Assembly (NCBI GenBank): GCA_037043235.1
Contig: JAWRVZ010000138.1
Span: 1,726,501 to 1,790,500, forward strand
Length of the DNA stretch: 64,000 bases
Origin: Rhodeus uyekii
Lineage: Eukaryota; Chordata; Actinopteri; Cypriniformes; Acheilognathidae
Direction of reading: 5' to 3'
The position numbers and the translations under genes were made by a program. The notes under the pieces were generated by a model that was given only the letters and a program-made list of their open reading frames with translations, did no database searches and was not told the DNA's origin. Below are positions 11,001-20,100 of the stretch, piece after piece. The first letter of the stretch is position 1, and every line of letters starts with the position of its first letter.

Positions 11001-13363
11001 TGAGAAGTAAGAGTGACAGTAACTGTGAGAGAAAACACTTGTGCTGATACGGATCCTGCTGACGTTATATTGTAGAAGTGATAATAATCACCAGTGAAGG
11101 AATACACAAAACACAGTTCACAACCTGTGCTGCTTGCATCATTTACTTAATGAGGGAAAATGCATTTAATGATGAAAAAAGAAGGTAAGAGTCACAGAGA
11201 CAGGTGTGGGTTCTCAGACACCTCTTTTAGTCATGTTAGTCATGTAGCTTTAATTTCAAATTACAGTAATACCTCTAGATACGAGCATAATCCGTTCCAG
11301 GGCGGAGCTCGTAAGTCAAATTGTTTGTATCTCGAATCATGTTTTCCCATAAGAAATAATAAAAAACAAATTCATCCGTTCCAAACCCGTATCAATGGAA
11401 AAAATATATGTTTTTATTGGTATACACACACATACACACAATTATAGTATGTGTATACAGTGTGATACATGTGTGATAATACAAATAAAATGTGGTTTTA
11501 ATTATAAATTTAGTAGCGGCAGGTGCGGAGGACGGAGGACGGAGAGGGGGGGGGGGAGCTGGTAGGAGACAATTGATTCTGTAACGTTGCTTACTTTTCT
11601 TTTTTTTTATATTAGCTTTTTGATTTTTTTTTTTAATCTTTACTTTTGATCACTTTTCTTACCCTTTTTCGACCTGACTACCCTCACTTTCACTTTCACT
11701 TGGCGCAGACCTTTTAACGAAATATCAATCGAGGAACATCTGCTTCTCCTTTATCCACAACAACAGAAATCTCTCCATCTCATCATTTAAATTCGAACAT
11801 AACTTCGATGTAATCGTCACGCCCTTGGAAGGATTTACATTCTCTATAACCTCCCTCTGCTTTAGGATAGTACATGTCGCGATCATAAGTGCGTGCTAGA
11901 TCAGTGGTCCCCAACCCCCGGTCCGGTCTTGCACGTCCCCCCCGCCCCGAAACCCCCCCCATCCGTCAACAATCTCAATGCAGTGCATTTTGTCTCCACA
12001 GGTCTTCACGCGTGAGCTCAAAGTGCCCAGATTTTCCACTCTACAGTCCACCTTCCTGGAAGAAGTCAGCTCCAGCTTGCTTTTTGGGGTACCTATGAAA
12101 CATTTGATCATCTTACATTCACATGAATCAATTCATTTAGCAGACACCTTTATCAAAACAATACAAGGCTGTCAATGAGATGCACATGCACATATGTGTC
12201 CATCTTTCTCTCTTTTCATCGTTCCAGAGAAGCCATGAGCCACTGATGAAGTCAAAGACCACTGACATTGCCCACAAAATGAGATTAATGCACAGCCTCT
12301 CGCTCGCTCACATGGCTGACACACACAGGTGGGAACTGTACACACTTAATCAACTAATGTCTTTAATGTATAAACATTTGAAATTAATCATAACTATTTT
12401 TCTGTGAGCAGAATCATGGCGAAAAATGACAAATGGAGCTTGCAATGCACAGATGGTTTCAGCATCAAAGAATTGGTTAGTTATACACAACACAATCTGT
12501 CACATTAATGACATTTGTATTAAAGGAGCAGTTTAACCAAAATGAAAGTTACTCACCATCTTGTCTTCTTTCTTCATTTTTGTTTTGATCCAGTGATATG
12601 ATTTTGATGATATGTCTTTACAAATGTGAGAGTAGAAAGGGGACATGAAAGAGTTTAGACCCTTAACAAGAACCCTCCCCTCATTCCACCCTCTATCAAA
12701 TCCCATTCACATTTTTATATCACACACTTTAGATGTGTAAATGTTGACTAAAGGCTTATTTCTGGGCTCATATTCTTTTACCTAATGTGCTTTTATAGTT
12801 CATTTATTGTCCAGCATTAAAAAAGTATATATTATTTGAGGAGATGAAGCATGAATGTTCTCACATCGAGCACATCCAGAAGAGCAGACGCCCGACTACA
12901 CACCAGAGAGACCAGAGAAAACCCGAGAGTCAAAGTCCAAATGCAGGTTTCTCAGCAAGGTGAGAATTACTGTGAATGAAGTGTTGAGGAATGTGTTGAT
13001 CACGTTCACTTTCAAATTGTATATAATGTTTTATGAATCCATGAAGTCTCCAGTCAGCTGGGAAAAGCACAGAGGAATCCCCGTCCAGTTCTTCTGGAGA
13101 TCCTCATTTATCGCATCCAGATGTTCCTCTGTGCATAGCTGACATCTGCACTAGTCATGCTGCCGAGGTGCCGTATGTGTTTTGATCATTTAAAATATGC
13201 ACTCTTTACTTATTTTAAAGTTCAAGACACCTAATATAAAGTCTACAGTTTATTGTTATTATAAAACAAACTCAACAACATATTACAGCAACAATAATAT
13301 ATCAAAATCAGACTTCAGTTAACCACAATTTTATTTTGTTTCAGGTGGAAAACTGTGACTTGA
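4504..13363 (+). CDS. Unidentified coiled-coil protein gene, 12 exons, 5' end missing
   Basis: I do not recognise this protein. Exons with AG/GT borders and matching phases: 4504-4575, 4688-4823, 5177-5292, 7479-7562, 7950-7997, 8206-8249, 8582-8621, 12002-12088, 12228-12328, 12412-12475, 12841-12959 and 13345-13363 (TGA). Together they give about 310 residues without a stop. The second exon is a strong coiled coil (heptad-like Leu/Arg/Gln, with QTRLTRLGHLQSRREQEAF). Later exons are Ser/Gln/Lys-rich and low in hydrophobic residues, with no signal peptide or membrane segment, suggesting a soluble, partly disordered protein. The weakest exons are 8582-8621 (non-obvious donor) and 12841-12959 (poor polypyrimidine tract). 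A poly(A) signal lies 254 bases after the stop, and tbxtb starts 0.5 kb beyond it in the same direction. An uncharacterised coiled-coil gene (C6orf118) lies near TBXT in mammals; I could not test whether this is it. Confidence 0.6.
5006..5056 (+). repeat. (TG)n microsatellite
   Basis: About 25 TG dinucleotides run in tandem inside an intron of the unidentified gene. They are preceded by about 45 bp (4955-5000) resembling the common fish 'atagttcac...tttactcac' dispersed repeat. Confidence 0.9.
5383..6075 (+). mobile_element. Complete 693-bp MITE with TA target duplication
   Basis: The left end CCGTATTTTCCCGCATATA is mirrored by TATATGTGGGAAAATACGG on the right, and both ends are flanked by TA (5381-5382 and 6076-6077). 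This is the signature of a Tc1/mariner/pogo-type non-autonomous element. Internal repeats of a 'GTGCGGGTTATATAA' motif lie near each end. There is no transposase. It lies in an intron. The central segment 5570-5930 recurs at 18400-18700 and 32040-32360. Confidence 0.8.
6076..7478 (+). other. Intron of the unidentified gene, unique-looking sequence
   Basis: No repeats with clear ends, no long coding signal and no RNA gene were seen. Short open frames here lack coding features. Confidence 0.35.
9315..10127 (+). pseudogene. DIRS-like retrotransposon relic: RT end and tyrosine recombinase
   Basis: Three overlapping frames encode, in order, a reverse transcriptase palm end with Tyr-Ile-Asn-Asp in place of YIDD, followed by a DIRS-type segment (9330-9509); the recombinase N-terminal helices (9553-9750, containing LLDKGKTFSTLKVYLAAVSA); and the recombinase core (9763-10127, with QFFPGLTKVSFCPNPAFIPK). 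The core lacks the block that normally holds the first catalytic Arg (the KR-x-x-DL region seen in the copy at 63538), so it cannot be active. DIRS elements integrate with a tyrosine recombinase rather than a DDE integrase. This copy lies in an intron and is interrupted by a SINE at 10128. Confidence 0.75.
10128..10322 (-). mobile_element. tRNA-derived SINE inserted in the DIRS relic
   Basis: On the minus strand the head reads TAGCTCAGTTTTCAGTAGAGC (A-box region) and later GGGTTCGAA (B box), as in tRNA-derived SINEs. The far end carries the common fish tail 'CATTTGGCAGACGCTTTTTATCCAAAG' seen in + orientation. The flanking DIRS recombinase resumes at 10325. It is a SINE, not a functional tRNA gene. 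Confidence 0.7.
10325..10445 (+). pseudogene. C-terminal piece of the DIRS tyrosine recombinase
   Basis: After the SINE the frame encodes AEDVSLLRTQGSTRWNTAHT followed by a Phe-Tyr-Ser-Leu-Asn segment. This fits the end of DIRS recombinases, where the catalytic Tyr lies in an FxRFYxLD-type context. A terminal-repeat-like sequence (ATCTCCCACAGTGAAACAC) follows at about 10470. Confidence 0.55.
10500..10835. repeat. Terminal-repeat segment shared with the element at 42.6-49.8 kb
   Basis: 10690-10830 matches 42595-42690 and 49670-49766 closely (ATGAGGTG(C/T)AATT...GAGTTGATTGCGTT, a GTGCTCCTCC motif, then ACATCAT). 10560-10610 matches 42715-42770 (GTATTTGGC(T/G)GTCTGAGGAG). The two blocks occur in opposite order in the two places, as expected for split or permuted terminal repeats of a tyrosine-recombinase retroelement. 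Confidence 0.55.
11263..11445 (+). mobile_element. Tigger/mariner-like end fragment
   Basis: TACAGTAATACCTCTAGATA followed by CGAGCATAATCCGTTCC is a characteristic Tigger-type terminus. It is followed by an AT-rich body and a short (CA)n near 11425. No second end or transposase was found. Confidence 0.55.
11902..11960 (+). repeat. hAT-type terminus (CAGTGGTCCCCAACC)
   Basis: CAGTGGTCCCCAACCCCCGG is a canonical hAT terminal inverted repeat. Only one end is present, immediately before the exon at 12002. Confidence 0.5.
12108..12180 (-). mobile_element. SINE tail fragment
   Basis: The segment with CATTTAGCAGACACCTTTATC resembles the tail of the tRNA-derived SINE at 10128-10322. The tRNA-like head is missing. 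It lies in the intron between the exons ending 12088 and starting 12228. Confidence 0.45.
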
Positions 13364-13616
13364 AAATGTGGACTAATTATACTCAAACCACTGGTGTTGA
13401 TCCGTGACCTTAATGTTCTGCTTAACCCACAAACGCATTGTTTAACTTACTATGAATTTACTTCATAAATAACAAAACAACAATCTAGTTGTCAGACACA
13501 CTTAATATTATAAGTTATAGACTGATTTAATCATGCCTTTGAATGAATGTAAAAAGCCTGTCTTCATTTGTTACTCAATTGTATCCACACATATGCTGGC
13601 ATTCAGAAGCTTTTTC

Positions 13617-13622
13617 AATAAA
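13617..13622 (+). terminator. Polyadenylation signal of the unidentified gene
   Basis: AATAAA lies 254 bases after the proposed TGA and before a T/G-rich stretch (GTTGTGTTGTTT), as expected for a cleavage site. Confidence 0.6.
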
Positions 13623-13935
13623 AATCATTTCTGAAAAGTTGTGTTGTTTATATGAACTCCAAGCGGATTTTTAGCGGAAGTTGTGGCTCTTTTCTCGCTG
13701 TTTTCTGAACAGCCATTATCCTGAAACGCATTTCCTCTGGAGAAAGACTGTCTCCATAAACCTCTGCTTCAGCATTCACTTACTTTATCAATCTTTTACC
13801 GTGCAAATTATACTCGTTTAAATCTACATATATTATTATAGTAATTATGCCTATGGTATTTTGTTTTGTTGTAAAACCAACATCTTAAAACTGTGTGTGT
13901 GATTGTTTGTTTTAAGTATGCAGACGTAGCCTGGC

Positions 13936-13943
13936 TTTTATAA
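13936..13943 (+). promoter_or_regulatory. tbxtb: Possible TATA box of tbxtb
   Basis: TTTTATAA lies about 180 bases before the tbxtb ATG. Downstream sequence becomes GC-rich (13990-14120), consistent with a start near 13970 and a 5' UTR of about 150 bases. No start-site data are available. Confidence 0.35.
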
Positions 13944-14120
13944 GAGTCAGTGTCGTAACACAGTTATTGTTTGTTTGTATGAGTGTTTCGTGAGGCGGTC
14001 GTGGAGCCTCCAGCCATTGGCTGTCCAGAGCGCGCAGCTGCCCGCAGAAGCCCTCCCCTCTCCCGCGACCCGCGCGCTCTCCTCCTGCTGTCCTCCTGTC
14101 CGAGCCGAGCGCGCAGAGGG

Positions 14121-17100
14121 ATGGCAGGGGTCAGTCACTGTCCGGAGAAGAGCGTCCAGTGTCGGGTGGATCACTTATTAACCGCAGTGGAACATGAACT
14201 TCAAGCTGGCAGCGAGAAAGGAGATCCAACTGAACGGCAGCTTACAGTCAGTTTGGAGGAGGATGAACTGTGGCAGAAGTTCAAACAACTGACGAATGAA
14301 ATGATAGTGACCAAGAATGGCAGGTATTTTTTTTAGCCAGAAGAAACTTTATTCACGCTGTTCTCGTAATAGAATTACATTCGAAAAGGTCAAATGTGCT
14401 ATTGATTATGGAACTATTGAAGAGTTGATTGCCATATTCAGTTATGTTTATTAAAGTAGTTAATTAAACCTTTTACATTTGTGGGTTTCTATAGCCAAAT
14501 TGTTTTATTTAGGCAGTGTTTCCATAGTATGTAAAAAAAAATATTTGATTTGTTTCCTCCTCCTCATTCTTTTACACTATTACACATGTGAATCATGGCT
14601 ATTTTAGGGTGTTTCTTTAACTACTGGCACTTTTAAGTCCCAGCAGGGAAATTTTAAATTTATGTTAAAATTTGTCATGTGATGCTTTATAAATATATTC
14701 ACAGAGCCATTACACACCTTGACAAATAATATAATTACTGGTTAATGTGATATAATATTATGAAGCATTTATAGCTCAAAACACCATTTCTGTGAATGTC
14801 CCACACCTGTGGTCTCAATGTTGAGATACATAAAATAAGATAATTTAATTACAATTTGACATTATTTCAAATGGAATTGTTGAATATACAGATTCATTTA
14901 AATCATCTTAAAATTCTTTGTATTATTTACTGATCATAATAATTATTTTTTTTACTAAATGTGCATGTCCCACACTTTTGAGTCCTTACCGCAACAATGA
15001 AAAAAAGCTTTTATTATGACATTTTATCAAACACAAACAAGTCTAGTTTCTATGGAAACAGAAATGATCACTTGAGCACATTGCTGACAGACTGGGCCAC
15101 CACACTACGTCACTCAAAAAATAAGGTAAACATCATCTTTTCTGCTCTAGTATTTATTGTGTGTCCTTACCATTCAACTTAATAATTGTGTATTTTTAAC
15201 TACATTTAAAAAACAAATGGATATTACTGTTGAATTCATGTATATTAAGATGCTAAGAGTCAAAACTAATGTAGTAGACCTTGCTAGCTGCAATTATCTA
15301 AAATATTAGCCAAAATGTCATTACCGCAGCATGTCTTTACCGCAGCATGTCTTTACCGCAGCAAATTTAGATGTTGCGGTAAAGACCTTGTGTCGCGGTA
15401 CAGACAAATTCAAGGTTTACGGTATATTAAATTACAAATATTCAGTATATTATTAGTACTTAAGTGTATAAATATATATATTAATCCTAGATGAGACCAA
15501 ATTCATCAACAATACGATCAATAAAATGCAGAGAGGAAATGAAAAAAGACCCAAAGAGATATGCAGATATACATGAAAAAGAGTGTTACAAAAAGAGAAA
15601 GGAAAGTGGATAGATAAAAAGTGTCTCCCAGCTAACAAAAAGAGAGACAAATCAGAAAAGAAGGCAGTGGAGGATAAATAAAAGAAACCAGAGGGCAAAA
15701 CAAAAAGTACTGAATGCCTCAAATCAGTTTGTATCAACAAACACACCACCAGTAACCCCATCTGATGAGGACTTACTTGCCGCTCCACTAGAACCTTTAC
15801 CTAATGTGGAATCTGCTTTTAAGAGGGGATGTAAAAAAGTAAAAAAAGAGTCAATCAAAGATGTACTGTGAACTAAGAGATGCAAAGTACAAGCTAAAGA
15901 AGGCAGTGGCCTCAATTGAAAAATACAGGAAGCGTTGTTTCAGGCTTTCAAAAAAACTGTCCCCAAAAGACTCACCCCAAACTTAAGTTCGCCACCAGAT
16001 ACGCACATCCCAGCACCAAATTAAACGGGTCTTACTGTTCTATAATGTCATTATGTCAGAGCTAAAAGTCAAAGTCCAACAAGTCCCTGACCGACCCCAA
16101 AGAGTAACAAGTCCCTGACCGACCCCAAAGAGAAGCAGATCCATACAAAAGTGATTGCAGGAAAGATCAATAAGAAATATCGGCTCGGAAAATATGCACA
16201 CCAAGAGTTTGGGTTTTCATAAAAGATGATGAGTCAATCAAAGGCCAAGCTCTCTGGAATATCACAGGAAACAACAGTCAGTTAATTTTTGAAGCAGTTA
16301 AAAGAGTTAATTAAAAGTGTTATTTACTGCAAAACTGCTACTATCTTTTACACATGCAATGCCTGTTGATTTTGGTTTATTTGACTGTTGTTCTCTACAG
16401 TAGCCTGCTTTTGATTTCGTGACACTTTAACATTGTGTCCTTACCGACACAAGATGTCATTACCGCAGCACTGCTCTATTTCATTTTTTTTCACATTTTC
16501 ATTTGCAAAAAATATTTTAACGCTTAAGTTGAGATGAGTTACACATTGAAATTGCAACATCTGTCATAAAAAGTTAAATATTTTATATTTTGTGTGTATG
16601 GAAACAATTGACATCTAAGGTTACTGTAATTTTTTACAAATTTTTTAAAACTGTAATTTTTTTTACATGGCATAGAAAAATAACATGAAATTTCCTATTT
16701 TTATATCAGTATTTACAAAGCTGCATAAAATTTGAAAAAGCTATTTAAATATATAAAATTTTTATAGAAATTAATAAAGAAAAATGTATAAAATGAATGT
16801 TATTGTAACGTTGCGATAAGGACTCTTTTTAACAAGATGACCCGAAAAACAAAAAAAATACTACAAAACGACTACATTCAATTTTGTGTACATTTTTATA
16901 TGCATTACAGACTGTGATGGTTAAAATGTAAATTCATAGAGGTTGATTTTTTTTTTAAATTGGGATAGTCAAAAGTGCCTGTAGTTGTAGAAACACCCTT
17001 TAATGGTTTCATTTATTTTAAAGAGTAATCTATGTCTACTGTGATCAGGCGCATGTTCCCAGTGGTAAAGGTGAGCGTGTCGGGTCTGGATCCAAACGCC

Positions 17101-20100
17101 ATGTACTCTTTCTTATTGGATTTGGTGGCATCAGACAATCACCGGTGGAAGTATGTGAATGGGCAATGGGCCCCGGGGGGCAAACCCGAGCCACAAACCC
17201 CGAGCTGCGTCTACATCCATCCAGACTCTCCAAACTTCGGTGCGCACTGGATGAAAAGCCCGGTCTCCTTCAGTAAAGTCAAACTCACCAACAAACTCAA
17301 TGGAGCCGGTCAGGTTTGTGGACCATGCATGTGAAAACTGTTTAAGCGCAACAAAATCCAAGCGCATGAAACTGAATTGTTGTTTCCATAGATTATGCTG
17401 AACTCGCTGCACAAATATGAAGCTCGTATCCACATAGTGCGTGTTGGTGGTCCACAGAGGATGATCAGCACTCATTCTTTCTCTGAGACGCAGTTCATCG
17501 CAGTCACTGCCTATCAGAATGAAGAGGTAACGCTGTGACAGTGTGACTTTATAAAGCATGCAAACAAATGATAATGTGCGTGATGACACTGGATGACATC
17601 TGTAGTTTACTCTTTCAGATTACAGCTCTCAAAATTAAACACAATCCATTCGCCAAAGCTTTCCTGGACGCCAAGGAAAGGTATGGTGATTTATGTATTT
17701 TTGTAGACACTTACCTTTTGTGGTAGTGATAAACTGTATAGGCCGCAATAAAAATTAAGGAAATGTATTGGAATTTCACTTTGGAATAAAATTCACTTAA
17801 AAATTAACTTATCTCGACTCACGGTTAACTCACCAATACTATTATGTCGACATTTTTGAAGTGGAACCACCAAACTCCCTTTTTGTCTTAGCATTTTCTT
17901 GTGGGTTATGTCGATTCTGTTATGTTGTCGAAATATCATATCTCGAGCACAAAAAAGGGACAAATTCTCCACTTCACATGGTTATTTCGTGACTAATGAT
18001 CGTAGCTAGTTCACTGCGCATGCGCTGAGTTTGCGTTGCACGTGGATCGCGGTCCGCTCACGGTTCACTCGCTGTCGTTGATCTCGTCTGAGGGAAAACA
18101 CGCTGTAGCATCCGCACGTTTTTAGTGATTTTGTGAGCAATCTTTGTGTTTGCATTGTTGGAGAATATAATTAATGTTTGTATCAAGAATCGAAGGTGAT
18201 TTTTATTGTGTTGGTTTTACATTTGCCTTTTGTTGTTAGCAAACATATACACAGTACAGTTTATGTAAATTTTTTTAGATGAATGCCGATCGCTTCATCA
18301 AACTAATCGCAGCAACACTGTTGTGTAAAAAGACACCAAAAACACGAGCTTTCTCATTTAATAACTCACATCATGTACATCAATAAATGTTCAGTTTTCG
18401 CTCTTGCGAGGGTTGTTGTCTTCGGCGCTTCCACTATCACTCTGACAGCTGCACTGATAGGCTGTCTGACCTGTCAATCATGCAAGATGATGTGATTGGC
18501 TGTGCTGCATGAGGGCGGGCTCTTCTCATCTCATCCGATGATCAACACATTTCCTTTTCTTCTGATTCGGACTTGTGTTTGTTTTCTTATTGTGTGAGTT
18601 TCGCGCACAGACACTGTGTACGATCTGAACAGTTATGATAATTGACGTCATGTGAGCAACATTTGAAATTCGAAATGTGAACTTACACAAAAAAGTTAAT
18701 CAATCTATGGGCGCGGGTTATGCCAACGATTTTTTACACAAAACCCGCTGGCTATATGAGCGTGCGGATTATCTGCGTCTGCGGGTTATGTGTGGGAAAA
18801 TCTGTAATATATGTCATAAGGGTTATCTCGCTAAACGGTTATAAACATAAAATAACTCCACTGTATTTTAAAATCCACAAATACACTGATAGCGAACTTT
18901 CACCATTGACAAATTCCCCTTGTAAAAATTAGTCCCAATTCCCTTCTATGTGAACATTGTTGAGGACTTTTTAAGACATATAAATGTATCTTCTTTTTCC
19001 TCAGAAGTGATCATAAGGACGTAATGGAGGATGTCAGAGGAAGTCAACAGTCTGGCTATTCTCAATGTAAGAGCAAAACTCATTGTATTGATCATCTCAA
19101 TCATAATAAATGTCATTCATTTGACTTCTTGTTCTTTATGAAATGTGGGCTAATCCTGTCCAGTTTTGTATTTATTCACAATAATTTCAGTAATGTGAAA
19201 GGCGTTTGCTGTTGACTCTCATTGTGCTGTTGGTGTAGTAAGCAGCTGGTTTCTGCCGGCCACAGGCTCTCTCTGTCCTGCAAACCCTCACACACAGTTC
19301 GGCGGCCCGCTCTCTCTGTCAGCACGCCAGGCCTGTGAAGGTTATCCGGCTCTGAGAAGTCACCGGTGCGCGCCATACCCCAGCCCGTATGCCCACCGTG
19401 AGTTTCTCCCTCTCTTCTGCAAAGTTAGATAGCAATGTGGACTAAACTGTGTGTCATATCTCATTCATGCTTCAGCATACATGCAGCGTTGGGGAAAGCT
19501 ACTTTTAAAAGTAAATAATTGCGTTAGCTTCGTTATTTATGGGAAGTAATGTGCTATGTTACCCTTTCTCACCTTGCTTGTTTTATTTTGTTTTTAATAA
19601 CAAGTTAAACCAAAAGTGAAATGAATCAGCCTCAGACTGAAGGAAATGCAGATCCATGTCTGCACAGCAGAGGGCGACAGCCGCGCTCCTCAAACAAACT
19701 GTGCTGCAGAGGAAGACATCTCATACAAACACAAATGTGCACTTTATCTAACGTCATTTTCCTTATTAGTGTGGTTGATTTGTGTCATTTAATATTTAAT
19801 TATCGTAGATTGTGTAACATTCTGAGTATGCATTTCACTGATTTTATTCATTTTAAGCAAAACTGAATCTGTTTTGTGCAAATGAGATTTAGTGTAGAAG
19901 TACAAAAACATCATGTTCACACACTCACTCTCAACATGGGGACAGGAGAGCGGTCAGTCAATCACTTGAAGAAGTAATGCAGTATGTTGTTTTTCATTAC
20001 TTTATTAGTTGCTTGACAAAAGCTCTTTGATTATGTAACTCACGTTACTGGTAAGGCGTTTCCTCAACGCTGGATATACGGCATTGCTATGTGTAATGAC

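Larger units (their letters stand above)
14606..16999. mobile_element. 2.4-kb TIR DNA transposon filling tbxtb intron 1
   Basis: The left end AGGGTGTTTCTTTAACTACT (then GGCACTTTTAAG) at 14606 is mirrored by 16962-16999, ending AGTTGTAGAAACACCCT. The TIR is about 31 bp with few mismatches. The right flank is TTAA (17000-17003) and the left flank TTTT, so a TTAA duplication is plausible but imperfect. A second inverted pair lies inside: GAGTCCTTACCGCAAC at 14980 and its near complement at 16811-16825. TTAA and the AGGG ends would fit a Kolobok-type element; class assignment is inference. It encodes only a broken ORF. Confidence 0.7.

Noticed and set aside
15453..15788. 111-codon hydrophobic minus-strand frame
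   Set aside because: Antisense shadow of the broken transposon gene on the + strand.
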